A DNA stretch of 64,000 nucleotides from Maricaulis virginensis (GCF_027922185.1 NZ_BSFE01000009.1:1-64000), one strand, 5' to 3'; counted from the stretch's first letter, positions 43,732 through 53,780 are shown. Notes: generated by a model not told the origin, from the letters alone. Numbers and translations: made by a program.

Positions 43732-43752
43732 AGAAGTTTCGCAAAAACTTCT
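43732..43752 (-). other. Hairpin after fecR stop
   Basis: AGAAGTTT / AAACTTCT arms with loop CGCAA (plus strand), overlapping the first base of the fecR TAA stop. No T-run follows, so it is more likely an mRNA-processing or attenuation structure between fecR and the receptor than a full terminator. Confidence 0.4.
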
Positions 43753-44789
43753 TATTCAGCGGTCCCGGGACGCCGGATCACGAAGCCCCCATCCCCGGTC
43801 CGCACAAGCTCCAGACCATGGCTCAGCGCAATGCCGGACAGGGCGGTTTCCAGCTGGTCGATGCGGAAAGAGGAGGTCACGCGCAGGGCGCCGAGATCGG
43901 CACTGCCCAGGCGCACACCGCCGGCATGATAACGGTTCACGTCGGCGACGATGTCGGAAAGCGGCGTGTCGCGATAGGCCAGCCGGGTCTGCATCCAGCG
44001 GGCGGCCTGGTCCGGCTGCATCTGCTCGCGCTGCCAGGGTGCGCCGGCCTCGGCAACAATGCGGTCGCCGGCCTGCAGCACGGCATCGCCGCCGCCCTGC
44101 CCCTGCACCCTGACCCGGCCTTCCACGACGCCCACCGCGGTCGTGCCGGAGGAGCGATTGACCTCGAACACGGTGCCCAGCACCGTCGCCGACAGGGTGC
44201 CGGCCTGCACGGTGAAGGGCCGGCTCTCGTCGCGCGCGACCTCGAACAGCGCGTCTCCGCCCGCAACCAGGCGCACCGCCCGCGCATCGCGGCCGAAATC
44301 GACCCGGATCGCCGTGCGCCCGCCCAGCGTGACCCGGCTGCCATCAGCCAGTTCGACCTCGCGGATTTCACCGATGGCGGTCTGATAGACCTGTGTCTGC
44401 CCGGCGCCCGGCCCCGTCACAAGCGGATCGCCCGGCAGGGTGAAGAACACCGCCAGGGCCAGCGCCGCAGCCAGCAGGCCCGCGCCGCCCGCAGCCAAGA
44501 GCCCCCGGGGACGCAGCACCGCCTGCAGCCAGGACCGTATGCCACCGCCGCCACGCACAGCCCGCCGTTCGCGCGCCGCAGCGCGGTCCAGCGCCTTTGC
44601 ATTGAGTATCTCGTCCCAGCCCAGGTCCGACCACAGCGCCCCGACCTGCTCAAAGGCTGCGGCATGCGCCGCCGACGCATCGAGCCAGTCGCGCAGCGCG
44701 TCGGCCTCGGCCGGGGTCAGCCCGCCGAGCTGCCGGACATGCCAGTCGCGCGCCTGCGTGACGATCAGGGTTTCCTCGGCTGCGTTCAT
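43752..44789 (-). CDS. FecR-family anti-sigma/transmembrane signal transducer (module B)
   Basis: A 345-residue inner-membrane regulator of a sigma factor. The N-terminal cytoplasmic part (ARDWHVRQLGGLTPAEADALRDWLDAS, then HAAAFEQVGALW) binds the sigma factor; one transmembrane helix lies at about residues 97-116 (LLAAGGAGLLAAALALAVFF); the FecR periplasmic domain follows (VELADGSRVTLGGRTAIRV, LVAGGDALFEVARDESRPF, VLGTVFEVN). The C-terminus has an STN-like fold (YRDTPLSDIVADVNRYHAGG). It overlaps the sigma gene upstream (ATGA) and precedes the STN receptor. Confidence 0.92.
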   Translation of the reverse strand: MNAAEETLIVTQARDWHVRQLGGLTPAEADALRDWLDASAAHAAAFEQVGALWSDLGWDEILNAKALDRAAARERRAVRGGGGIRSWLQAVLRPRGLLAAGGAGLLAAALALAVFFTLPGDPLVTGPGAGQTQVYQTAIGEIREVELADGSRVTLGGRTAIRVDFGRDARAVRLVAGGDALFEVARDESRPFTVQAGTLSATVLGTVFEVNRSSGTTAVGVVEGRVRVQGQGGGDAVLQAGDRIVAEAGAPWQREQMQPDQAARWMQTRLAYRDTPLSDIVADVNRYHAGGVRLGSADLGALRVTSSFRIDQLETALSGIALSHGLELVRTGDGGFVIRRPGTAE

Positions 44790-45298
44790 TCTTCCTCATC
44801 CGTCGCGAGTGCGGCCTGCAGGGCCGTCAGGGCCCGGGCGATCTCGCGGCTGATACCCGCTTGCGACAGGCCGGTCTCCTGCGCAATCTGCCGGTAGCTC
44901 AACTCCTCGATACGGCTCATCACGATCAGTGTGCGCTGGCGCTCGGGCAATGCCCGGATCGCCGCGTTGAGACGCGAAAACCGCTCCTTGGAAGATAAGA
45001 CGTTTTCAGCCGTCCTTTCTTCCACCCGGGCAAGCAGCGGATCGGTTTTCTGCCGCTCGGCATGGCGCTGCCGCACGCCCATCTTGCGCAGTTCGTCGAT
45101 CATCCAGTTGCGCGCCATGGCGAACAGGAAGGCCCGCGGGCGTTCGACACGCGCCGCCGCGCCCAGCTCGATATATTTTTCGAAAGCGATCTGGATGGCG
45201 TCGTCGGGATCGGGCGGGCCGTCTCCGAAACGCCAGCGCAGCGCCTGGCCAAGCGCGGCGCTGTGCTGTGCGTAGAGACGTTCCAGTGCGGCCTTCAT
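44786..45298 (-). CDS. ECF sigma factor, FecI-like (module B)
   Basis: A 170-residue extracytoplasmic-function sigma factor from ATG 45298. Region 2 (DPDDAIQIAFEKYIELG, RPRAFLFAMARNWMIDELRK) and region 4 (LPERQRTLIVMSRIEELSYRQIAQETGLSQAGISREIARAL) are complete. It probably directs transcription of the STN receptor and phoD when FecR releases it. The interhelical linker is longer than in module A. A longer upstream start lacks a ribosome site. Confidence 0.9.
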   Translation of the reverse strand: MKAALERLYAQHSAALGQALRWRFGDGPPDPDDAIQIAFEKYIELGAAARVERPRAFLFAMARNWMIDELRKMGVRQRHAERQKTDPLLARVEERTAENVLSSKERFSRLNAAIRALPERQRTLIVMSRIEELSYRQIAQETGLSQAGISREIARALTALQAALATDEEE

Positions 45299-45413
45299 GG
45301 ACAGGGCTCCCGCCGGTCGCGCTGCCCATATCAAGCCGCCGCACCGCCTGCAATGGCGGCGTCAGGGGTATCGCACCGGCGTGCAACCCCCTGATGTCAG
45401 GCGCTCCGCCGTC

Positions 45414-46484
45414 TTATCCGCGCCAGTCGAGCATGATCCGGCCGGTCTCGTCGTCGCGCGCGGTCTCGAGCGGATAGATGGTCGTCACCGCCGACACGAA
45501 ATTCTCGACCGAACCGGCCCAGAAACTGCCACTGACACGCAGATCGCCCAGATCCTCGTCCGCAAGAGCGATCTGCTGGCGCGAGTAGCGATTGACTTCG
45601 GCGACAGCGGCCGAGAGGGGTTCGTTCTCGAACACCAGACGCCCGCGCCGCCAGCTCATCGCCCGGTCGAGGCTTTCCGCATCGACCTGTTCGGCGACAA
45701 CATCGCGTCCGGCCAGACGCTGGCCCGGCTCCAGCTCGACCACGCGGCCGGCCTCCTCACCGTCACGGGTGACGACTTCGGCCACCTCGACACGTCCTTC
45801 CAGCAGCGTCACCGACACATCATCGCCATCGATCCGCACCTCGAACTCGGTGCCGATGGCGGTGATCCGGCGATCGCCGGCCAGCACCACGAAGGGACGT
45901 TCGGGATCGTGCGAGACGTTGAAGACGGCCTGACCGCGCAGCATCACGATCTCGCGCTGTTGCGGGCTGAAGGCCAGCCGGACCTCGGTGGAGGTGTTCA
46001 ACTCGACCTGCGAACCGTCTTCCAGCGGCACCGTCGAGCGTTCGCCGACAATGGTCTCGATCGTATGCTCAGGTGACGGCATGCGGATCGATGCCGTCTC
46101 CGCGACGACGGTCTCGTCAGCACCGCCCGCACCGACGCCCATGCGCCAGCCCGGCTGCATGAAGAGCGCCGCACCGATCATCATCACCAGACCGGCCGCC
46201 AGGGCCATCGCCCAGACCGGCGGGCGCGCACGCCGGCGCCGTACGCTCTCGATCAGCGCATCGCGCCGCAGCGCTTCGAAGGCCGGTGAATGCTCGAGCG
46301 CGGCGCTGGCGCTCCAGGCATGACGCACAGCGTCATAGGCCGAGCGGTTGGCGTCGCTTTCCTCGATCCAGATGCGGAACGCCTTGCGGGTCGCGGCGGA
46401 ACAGTCGTCCTTGCGCATCTGGACGAGCCAGTAGGAGGCCTGTTCGTGCCGGTCGGCGGCGGGATAGTTCACGGCCGTGCTCAT
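45414..46484 (-). CDS. FecR-family anti-sigma regulator (module A)
   Basis: A 356-residue FecR protein: DUF4880-type N-terminus (EQASYWLVQMRKDDCSAATRKAFRIWIEE, then RSAYDAVRHAWSA), a transmembrane helix at about residues 92-109 (AMALAAGLVMMIGAALFM), and the periplasmic FecR domain (VPLEDGSQVELNTSTEVRL, RGQAVFNVSHDPERPFVVLAG, AIGTEFEVRI). It overlaps the sigma gene of its own module (ATGA). A 115-nt gap separates it from module B, so the two modules may have separate promoters. Confidence 0.92.
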   Translation of the reverse strand: MSTAVNYPAADRHEQASYWLVQMRKDDCSAATRKAFRIWIEESDANRSAYDAVRHAWSASAALEHSPAFEALRRDALIESVRRRRARPPVWAMALAAGLVMMIGAALFMQPGWRMGVGAGGADETVVAETASIRMPSPEHTIETIVGERSTVPLEDGSQVELNTSTEVRLAFSPQQREIVMLRGQAVFNVSHDPERPFVVLAGDRRITAIGTEFEVRIDGDDVSVTLLEGRVEVAEVVTRDGEEAGRVVELEPGQRLAGRDVVAEQVDAESLDRAMSWRRGRLVFENEPLSAAVAEVNRYSRQQIALADEDLGDLRVSGSFWAGSVENFVSAVTTIYPLETARDDETGRIMLDWRG

Positions 46485-47023
46485 ACCGTCCGTCCCTTCA
46501 TGCGACGGGTGATGGCAGCCAGTGCCTTGATCATGTGCTTTTCGACCGTACTCACGGAAAGACCCATTGCATCAGCGATTTCTCGATACTTCAGACCGTC
46601 CAGACGATGCAACAGAAAGATTGTTCGGGTCTTCTTCGGCAACCTCTGGAGAGCCGCCTCGATCCGGCGCAGATCGTCGCGCACGACGGCCATCCGCTCC
46701 GGCGACCCGCCCCCTTCGCCGTGAAAGGCCTCGTCGAAGGGTTCGTGCATCTCGCTCTGGCGGACCCGCGCCCGGCGCGCCTTGTCGCGCAGGAGATTGA
46801 CGGCGATCTGGAAGATATAGGCCTGCGGATTGTCCATCCGCGAGGCATCCTCCATTTGCGCGAGGCGGGCAAACACCTCCTGGACCAGATCCTCGGCATC
46901 GGACGGCGATCCGGTGCGGCGCAGGAAGAAGCCGTTCAGCGCGCCGGAATAGTCCGCAGCGACGGCTTCCAGCCAGCGCCCGGACGTTCCCGGCATTGCT
47001 TGTGTCAGTCGTGGCGCCTTCAT
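46481..47023 (-). CDS. ECF sigma factor, FecI-like (module A)
   Basis: A 180-residue sigma factor starting at ATG 47023 behind AAAGGA. Region 2 has SPSDAEDLVQEVFARLAQM and NPQAYIFQIAVNLLRDKARR; region 4 has LPKKTRTIFLLHRLDGLKYREIADAMGLSVSTVEKHMIKAL, the typical FecI ending. It sits 120 nt downstream of the large STN receptor gene, so this module has receptor-sigma-FecR order. Confidence 0.93.
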   Translation of the reverse strand: MKAPRLTQAMPGTSGRWLEAVAADYSGALNGFFLRRTGSPSDAEDLVQEVFARLAQMEDASRMDNPQAYIFQIAVNLLRDKARRARVRQSEMHEPFDEAFHGEGGGSPERMAVVRDDLRRIEAALQRLPKKTRTIFLLHRLDGLKYREIADAMGLSVSTVEKHMIKALAAITRRMKGRTV

Positions 47024-47143
47024 TGCCGCCGTCCTTTTTCCCTGCGCCTGAAAGCGCAAGTCAGCGCGGGCCGGAAAGCCCACGCTGACAATGCTTGCGA
47101 CCGTATACCCGGTCTCATGATCGGTCTCCCGGACCGCATGCGG

Positions 47144-50100
47144 TCAGAAGGTAGCGCGAACGCCCACCGTGATTGTCCGGCCGCCATTGAACTGCAGACG
47201 GGTAGGGAAGAAGAAGTCCGGGGACCCTTCACCACCGTAGGACCCAGTCCCGTTCGTGACTTCCGCATCATCGCCGCTGGCGAGCAGATTGTCGCCCTCC
47301 AGGAAGAAGATGTAGCGCGCTCCGCCACGCTCGAGCGTGTAGCTGGCCATCAGGTCCAGCGTCTCGAACTCCGGCACGATCGTATTCAGATTGAATTCGT
47401 CATACGAGGTCACGAGCTCGGACTGATAGGTGTAGAGCAAACGCCCGGAGAAGCCGCCAGCCTCATAGCCGACCGAAAAATTGCCGGCCCATTCGGCCTG
47501 GTTGGCCAGCGGCCGGTCGAGATTGAGCGAGATCGTGTCACCGTTCTCGTCCCGCGCCGACACATCGGTTCCGAAGGCTGCCTCGGTCCAGGTGACATTG
47601 CCCATCACCTGAACGTTTTCCAGGAAGGCCGGCCAGCTGGCGGGCAGGAAGTCGAGATTGGTCGCGGCCTCCAGTTCGAACCCGTAGATCTCGCCGCCTT
47701 CGCCATTCTCCGGACGTTGCAGGTAGAACTGTGTGTCGGGCGACAGGGCCAGGTCGGGGCGAACGGCCACAAGCGGCTGCAGGAAGGCATTCACGCGGTC
47801 TTCAACATCGGCCAGGCCGGCCACCTGCAAAACATTGGTGATATTACCGGAGATGTCCTTGTAGAAGATCGCGCCTTTCACATAGGCCGGGCGGTCGCCG
47901 AAATAGCGTTCCAGACCGATCTCGAAATTATCGTTGATCTCCGGATCCAGCTCCGGATTGCCTTCCCGGATCGTCGCCGTCTCATTACCCGGCCTCTGGT
48001 CGATCACGACAGTCAGCGGACGGTTCACGGCAATCAGGGACGGGCTGAAAATGGTCCGGTTATAGGCAAAACGCCCGACCCAGTTGTCACCCGGACGATA
48101 GGTGGCAACCACACTCGGCAGGAATTTGTCGTTCTGGCCGGAATTGTCGAAATAATCGATCAGACCGGTATCCATGAACTCGCCGCGGTCCACATAGACA
48201 CCATTGGCCTGGCGGTAGATGGGCGAGCTGATCGCATTGCCAACGGTCTCGATCTGTTCAAAGCGCGCACCGCCGGTCACCGTCAGATCGCCGATCTCGA
48301 CCTCGGCCTGAAGATAGGCCGCAAGCCGTGTTTCGTCGGTACGGGCAGTCGACAAGGCGCCAGCGCTTTCACGCGGATCTACACGATTGTCGGTGACGCG
48401 GTAGGAGCCAGGATTGGCCGCCGCGTACGCAGCGACACCGTCAAAGATTGTCCGGGCAGAGCCGCTGCGCAGGCTCGGCAGGACCAAGCCGCCGGCGCCG
48501 ATAACGCCGAAATCATAGTCGCCGAAAATCCCCCCGCCAAACTCGCTGATACCCTGACGCGTCGAGCCCGTGCGTGAATAGTAGAAAGCCGTCGGCGCAT
48601 TGGTCGACAGAACGTCATCCGAGTTGGTGCGAGAGGAGTCGTCGTACTTGACGCCCGCCTTCATACTGCTCAGAAAAGTCGAGACAAAGTCGTACTGCAC
48701 GTCGAAGGCTGCGGTGAACAGTTCGGACGAATTGCTGCCCTCGTTCTCGGTCGCGGACGTGACGTAGTGCGTGTCAGGATCGAACAGCAGTTCCCGGCCC
48801 GCCTGCGAGAGCGCGAGTGCGGGAATACCATCGCCGTAGAAGTCGACCACGCCACCGACGATCCGGTCCGTACCGTTGGCGTCGGGATTGACGACATAAC
48901 TGCCAGGATCCAGCAGGTTGAACACGTCGGTGTTGATGTCCGCGAGCGTAGCAATGGTGGTTCGGCTGATATCGCGGGTCGTGTTGGAGTAGCCGGCCTT
49001 GTACTCGAAGGTCCAGCGGTCGAACACCGTATCGCCGCGCACGCTGAACACGTCGGTGGTGGTGGTCTCGACCGAATCGGCAATTCCCATCGTCGGGCGC
49101 AACGCGCGAATATAGGTCCGGCGGCGCTCCTCACCGCCCAGTTCCGGTATAGGCATATCGGTCGACGAGGTCAGGGTCGACGAGGTCATCCGCGCAACGC
49201 TGCTCGTGTCCTCGTTGGAAATATGCTGGTACTCTGCCCGCAACCGCGTGGAATCATTGACGTCCCAAGCTGCAAAGACAGATCCGGTCATATTCTCTAC
49301 GGAGCGGTCGCGGATGAAGTGGTTCGCACCGGTAATCAAACGGTCCGGAAGGGCTTCATCGAAGGGAAAGTTGTAGGTGTAGGGCAGCGAATAGAAGCTG
49401 GTGTAGCCCGCAGGCAAGACCGGAGCATCCACACCGATGAAAGCCACGTCGAAATTGCGCCGGTCGGAATTGCGGTACTGGACATTGCCGCCGATACCGA
49501 TCCGGTCGTTGATCTGGAACACCGCCGACGCATTGTACTGGCTCTCATTGCCGAACACGTCGCCATCGGGCATTTCGTGCTCTGCGCCGACACTGAAATG
49601 GCGCTCGCCATAGTCCAGCGCGCTGCGTGTCTCGATCTCGATCAGGCCGCCATTGGCCGTGCCCTCGTTTTCCGGCAGCAGGCTCTTCTGGATGGTGATC
49701 TGGCTGATATTGTCGGCGAGATAGCCGGTCAGGTCGACGGCGCGCTCGATGCCCGTGCCCTGCAGCTGCAGCCCGTTCAGCTGGATATTGATCGCTTCGG
49801 ACGTGATGCCGCGCACCGACACCCGGTCGCCCTCGCCCGTCTCGGAATCCCGCTCGAAGGAGATGCCCGGAACCCGGCGCAGGGCCTCGGCGACGGACTC
49901 GGCGGGAAACGTGCCCAGCAGGTCGGCCGAGATGACCGTCTGGTTGTTCTCCGCATTGCGCTGCTGGTTCAGGGCCTGCAGAAAGCCGCCGCGATTGCCC
50001 AGCACGACAATGGTTTCAGCGCCGCTGGGATTGAGCGTAAAATCCTGGTCGACCTCCTCGCCGGCCCCGACCCGGATCGTCAGGCTTTCCTGCCCGGCGC

Positions 50101-50662
50101 CGACATACTCCGCGACGATCTCGTAGTTTCCCGGCGGCACGGCCGGCATGCGGTAGAAGCCGCGCTGGTCGGTCACCGTGCGGATCGAGGTGTTGGCGAG
50201 ACGGATCACCGCACCGGCGAGACCGGTCCCGGTATTGCGGTCGGTCAGGCGCCCCTCGATGGAGCCCGGTGCACCGGTTTCCTGAAACGTGGCCGCCTCT
50301 TCCTGCTCCTCCGGGCCGGTCCGGGTAGCGGCCGGCGTGCGCGCATTGCCGCCGGTTTCCGGCGGATCGGTCACCACAAAGACATCAGGCCGCGTCTGCT
50401 GTACCGCCAGGCCCGTACCGGCGAGCATTTCCTGCAGCATGGCTTCCGGCGAGGCGCCGGCGGAGACAGAACCGGCGTGCTTGCCCGCAACGACGTCGGG
50501 AGAATACAGGATCTCCACATTCTGCGTGTTCGCCACACGGTTCAGCGCCGCAGCGAGATCCTCCCCCTCGCGCACGTCCTGACCGAAAGCCGGCGCCAGC
50601 GTGGCAAATGTCAGAGAACCCGCCAGTGCCGTCGAGGCCAGGAGTTTGTTGAAAGCAGCCAT
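47144..50662 (-). CDS. Large STN-domain TonB-dependent receptor with carboxypeptidase-regulatory-like insert
   Basis: A 1172-residue receptor starting at ATG 50662 behind GGGGA. Domain order: signal peptide (MAAFNKLLASTALAGSLTFA), STN domain (GEDLAAALNRVANTQNVEILYS ... LAGTGLAVQQTRPDVFVV), a Glu/Thr linker, a carboxypeptidase-regulatory-like domain (GSIEGRLTDRNTGTGLAGAVI ... GFYRMPAVPPGNYEIV), plug (LGTFPAESVAEALRRVPGISFERD ... SVRGITSEAINIQLNGLQL) and barrel ending in F. This resembles the catecholate/maltodextrin-type receptors of Caulobacterales relatives. Both a transducer STN and a beta-sandwich insert are present, which is uncommon. The sigma/FecR pair downstream is its likely partner. 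Confidence 0.93.
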   Translation of the reverse strand: MAAFNKLLASTALAGSLTFATLAPAFGQDVREGEDLAAALNRVANTQNVEILYSPDVVAGKHAGSVSAGASPEAMLQEMLAGTGLAVQQTRPDVFVVTDPPETGGNARTPAATRTGPEEQEEAATFQETGAPGSIEGRLTDRNTGTGLAGAVIRLANTSIRTVTDQRGFYRMPAVPPGNYEIVAEYVGAGQESLTIRVGAGEEVDQDFTLNPSGAETIVVLGNRGGFLQALNQQRNAENNQTVISADLLGTFPAESVAEALRRVPGISFERDSETGEGDRVSVRGITSEAINIQLNGLQLQGTGIERAVDLTGYLADNISQITIQKSLLPENEGTANGGLIEIETRSALDYGERHFSVGAEHEMPDGDVFGNESQYNASAVFQINDRIGIGGNVQYRNSDRRNFDVAFIGVDAPVLPAGYTSFYSLPYTYNFPFDEALPDRLITGANHFIRDRSVENMTGSVFAAWDVNDSTRLRAEYQHISNEDTSSVARMTSSTLTSSTDMPIPELGGEERRRTYIRALRPTMGIADSVETTTTDVFSVRGDTVFDRWTFEYKAGYSNTTRDISRTTIATLADINTDVFNLLDPGSYVVNPDANGTDRIVGGVVDFYGDGIPALALSQAGRELLFDPDTHYVTSATENEGSNSSELFTAAFDVQYDFVSTFLSSMKAGVKYDDSSRTNSDDVLSTNAPTAFYYSRTGSTRQGISEFGGGIFGDYDFGVIGAGGLVLPSLRSGSARTIFDGVAAYAAANPGSYRVTDNRVDPRESAGALSTARTDETRLAAYLQAEVEIGDLTVTGGARFEQIETVGNAISSPIYRQANGVYVDRGEFMDTGLIDYFDNSGQNDKFLPSVVATYRPGDNWVGRFAYNRTIFSPSLIAVNRPLTVVIDQRPGNETATIREGNPELDPEINDNFEIGLERYFGDRPAYVKGAIFYKDISGNITNVLQVAGLADVEDRVNAFLQPLVAVRPDLALSPDTQFYLQRPENGEGGEIYGFELEAATNLDFLPASWPAFLENVQVMGNVTWTEAAFGTDVSARDENGDTISLNLDRPLANQAEWAGNFSVGYEAGGFSGRLLYTYQSELVTSYDEFNLNTIVPEFETLDLMASYTLERGGARYIFFLEGDNLLASGDDAEVTNGTGSYGGEGSPDFFFPTRLQFNGGRTITVGVRATF

Positions 50663-50855
50663 TATCAGTCCCCATTTATCTGTAGCTGACCCCCTGAAAC
50701 GCGGCGTATGCGGAATACCTCCATTTTTTTTCGCGGCGGCTGCAGGCTTTTTGCACCGGGCGCAGTGTCGATGAAGATTTTGTGGAGGGAAGTACGCGAT
50801 GCAGCGTCTTGGTGGGCATCCATACTGAAACGACGCTTGTACCCAAGGAGTCCCG

Positions 50856-53750
50856 ATGTCGCCTTCACGATCCCTCGCCGCCCTGCTCGCGGCGACGACG
50901 ATGCTGACCGCGCCTGCCCTCGCACAGGATGCCTCCGCCGAACGCCCGGGCTTCGCCCATATCGGCAGCGACCTGCCGCACGATCCGCGCATTCATTATG
51001 GCGAGCTGGACAATGGCGTGCGCTATGCCGTGATGCAGAATGACAGCCCGTCCGGCACGGCCTCGATCCGCCTGCGCATCGCCGCCGGTTCACTGGCCGA
51101 AGCCGAGGGCGAGGGCGGTATCGCCCACTATCTCGAACACATGGCCTTCAACGGGTCGGAGAATTTCGAGGAAGGCGAGATGGTGCGCACCCTCGAGCGT
51201 CACGGCCTGTCCTTCGGCGGCGACACCAATGCCCATACCAGCTTCGACGAGACCGTCTACAAGCTGAACCTGCCCAATACCGACGAAGACACGTTCGACG
51301 TCGCCATGATGCTGATGCGCGAGACGGCCGAATACCTGACGCTGGCGGATGAGGCGATCGACCGCGAACGCGGCATCATCCTGTCGGAAATGCGCAGCCG
51401 CAACACGCTCCAGTATCGCGAGATCCTGGCCAACTGGGCCTTCCTGACGCCGCAGAGCGGGCTGGTGGAAAGCATGCCGATCGGCACGCATGACTCCGTC
51501 TCCGGCCTGACCTCGGAACAGATCCGCGGCTTCTACCACACGCACTACCACCCGGAGCGCGCCTTCGTGGTGATCGTCGGCGACCTGCCGGTCGAGCGGG
51601 CACAGGCCTATGTCGAGCAATGGTTCGGCGACTGGGAAAGCCCGCGCGAACCCGGCCCGATCGTGCGCACATCCGGACCGTCGACAATGACGCCCGGCGC
51701 CGTGGCGCAGTTCGCCGATCCCGACGTCATGCCGTCGGTCTCGATCGCGGTCCAGCACCCCTATGCCGACGAGCCGGACAATGCCGCCACGCGCCGCCAG
51801 ACCCTCGTCGAACAGCTCGGCAACCGCATCCTGTCGCGCCGCTTCCGCGTGCTCTCGCACGAGCCGGATGCCACCGTACAGCGCGGCTTCGTGCGTTCCG
51901 GCAAGCTGCAGGGTTCGGTCGAGACCGCCACGATCGAGATCGGCGGGCACCAGGAGAACTGGCCGGCCAACCTCGCCATCGCCGAACAGGAGCTGCGCCG
52001 TGCCCTGGAGCACGGTTTCAGCGAGGCGGAACTCGAGCGCGAACTTGTCGAACTGCGCGCCCACTATGAGAGCGAGGCCGATGCCGCCGATTCCGCCGAG
52101 ACCCATTCGCGGTTCGGCGGCCTGACGCGCGAGATCATCCAGGCCTATGACAGCGACCGGGTGATGATGCACCCGGCCGACCAGCTCGCCTGGTTCGAAA
52201 CGGCCTCGCAGGATGTCACTGCCGAGGAGGTGACCGAAGCCTTCCGGGCCAACTGGACCGGCTACGAGAACCCGCTGGTCTTCCTCTCCACGACGCAGGA
52301 AGTGGAGGATCTGGAGACGCAGGTCGCGAACATACTGGCGGAAAGCCGCGCGGTCGCCGTGGAGGCGCCCGAGGATGATGGCGATCTGGAGTTTGCCTAT
52401 ACCGATTTCGGCGAGCCGGGCACGGTCGTGTCCGATGTCACGCTGGACGAGGAGGACGCCCGCCTCGTGCGCTTTGCCAATAATGTGCATCTCAACATCA
52501 AGCGCACCGACTTCACCGAGGGCGAGGTGCAGATCGTCGCCCGCGTCGGCGACGGTGCCCTGTCGCTGCCGCGCCGTGACGAGGGCCTGCGCCGGCTGGC
52601 ACTGAACCTGCTCAACAGCGGCGGTCTGGAGGCCCATACCAGCCTCGAACTCGACCGCATCCTTGCCGGGTCCGGCATCGGGTCGCGCCTCTTCTTTGCC
52701 GAAGACAGTTCGAGCATCCGCCTGTCCGGCACGGCGCCGGTCGACCGCATGCCCGACCTGCTCAACCTGCTCACCGCCTACACTACGGCGCCGGGCATGC
52801 GCGAAGATGCCGGCGAGCGCTACAAGGACCGGCTGAGCACCTGGTATCCGACCCACGACTCCACGCCGATGGGTGTGGCGAACCGCGAGATCCCGCGCCT
52901 GATCCGGTCCGGCGACCGGCGTTTCGGCTTCGACGATCTGGACAACTTCCTCGATGCCGACCACGCCGAAGCGGCCGCCTGGCTCGAAGAGCAGCTGACC
53001 CGGGGCGCCATCGAACTGACCGTGATCGGTGATGTCGATCCCGATGCCGTGATCGCCGAGGTCGCGCGCACCTTCGGTGCGGTCAACACCCGCCCTGAAG
53101 CACGCGGAAGCTACCCCGAGCAGACGGCGCTGGTCTTCCCGGACGGCAATGAAACCCCGGTCACCTTCACCCATACCGGTGAAGCCGACCAGGCCCTGCT
53201 GCGGGTCTACTGGCCCACGCCGGACGGAACGGATCTCCAGACGGGCCGCGCGATGCGTGTCCTGCGCGGGCTGGTCCGCAACCGCATGGTCGACGAGATC
53301 CGCGAGCGCACCGGCGCGGCCTACTCGCCGGGTGTCGGCATGTATTCCGATCCGGAATTCCCGGGCTATGGCTACATCTTTGTCCACCTGGAACTCGAGC
53401 CCGAAGGCGTGCCCGGCGTGCTCGAACAGGTCGACATGGTAGCTTCGGAGCTCCGCACCGGCAGCATCGGCGAGGACGAATTCCAGCGGGCGCTCCGGCC
53501 GATCGTGGGCGATCTGGAATCCTCCACCCAGAGCAATGGCTATTGGGACTATGTCCTGTCCGACGCCCAGTCCGGCGGCTGGGGCCTCGACGATCACCGC
53601 ACACGGGCCTCCGGCTATGAGGCGGTGACCCTGGAGGACGTGCAGGAACTCGCCCGGCAGGTCTTTGCCGAGGGCAATGCCGTGCGTGTGCAGATCCTGC
53701 CCGAGGACACAGCTGGCGATGCCGGCGACAGCGCCGACGGCGTCTACTGA
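50856..53750 (+). CDS. Secreted M16-family zinc metallopeptidase (PqqL-like)
   Basis: A 964-residue inverzincin protease. Signal peptide SRSLAALLAATTMLTAPALAQ; catalytic motif H91-YLE94-H95 in the first domain with the downstream third ligand expected in the ERGIILSEM segment; then an inactive M16 half and a second M16 pair (NGVRYAVMQND first half; NNVHLNIKRTDFTEG second half). C-terminal RERTGAAYSPG is the typical R/Y substrate-binding motif. Start follows AAGGAG by 5 nt. It is divergent from the large STN receptor across 193 bp; PqqL-type proteases process peptides brought in by TonB receptors, so a working link is plausible. Confidence 0.93.
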   Translation: MSPSRSLAALLAATTMLTAPALAQDASAERPGFAHIGSDLPHDPRIHYGELDNGVRYAVMQNDSPSGTASIRLRIAAGSLAEAEGEGGIAHYLEHMAFNGSENFEEGEMVRTLERHGLSFGGDTNAHTSFDETVYKLNLPNTDEDTFDVAMMLMRETAEYLTLADEAIDRERGIILSEMRSRNTLQYREILANWAFLTPQSGLVESMPIGTHDSVSGLTSEQIRGFYHTHYHPERAFVVIVGDLPVERAQAYVEQWFGDWESPREPGPIVRTSGPSTMTPGAVAQFADPDVMPSVSIAVQHPYADEPDNAATRRQTLVEQLGNRILSRRFRVLSHEPDATVQRGFVRSGKLQGSVETATIEIGGHQENWPANLAIAEQELRRALEHGFSEAELERELVELRAHYESEADAADSAETHSRFGGLTREIIQAYDSDRVMMHPADQLAWFETASQDVTAEEVTEAFRANWTGYENPLVFLSTTQEVEDLETQVANILAESRAVAVEAPEDDGDLEFAYTDFGEPGTVVSDVTLDEEDARLVRFANNVHLNIKRTDFTEGEVQIVARVGDGALSLPRRDEGLRRLALNLLNSGGLEAHTSLELDRILAGSGIGSRLFFAEDSSSIRLSGTAPVDRMPDLLNLLTAYTTAPGMREDAGERYKDRLSTWYPTHDSTPMGVANREIPRLIRSGDRRFGFDDLDNFLDADHAEAAAWLEEQLTRGAIELTVIGDVDPDAVIAEVARTFGAVNTRPEARGSYPEQTALVFPDGNETPVTFTHTGEADQALLRVYWPTPDGTDLQTGRAMRVLRGLVRNRMVDEIRERTGAAYSPGVGMYSDPEFPGYGYIFVHLELEPEGVPGVLEQVDMVASELRTGSIGEDEFQRALRPIVGDLESSTQSNGYWDYVLSDAQSGGWGLDDHRTRASGYEAVTLEDVQELARQVFAEGNAVRVQILPEDTAGDAGDSADGVY

Positions 53751-53780
53751 CCCCCACGGCCGTCACAACGGCCACGGAAG

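Noticed and set aside
40734..44897. A 1387-codon plus-strand frame
   Set aside because: Antisense shadow across the receptor and fecR genes; its translation is low-complexity and rich in Arg, Gly and Ala.
51090..53597. An 835-codon minus-strand frame
   Set aside because: Shadow of the M16 protease, which has a signal peptide, HxxEH motif and a terminator after it.
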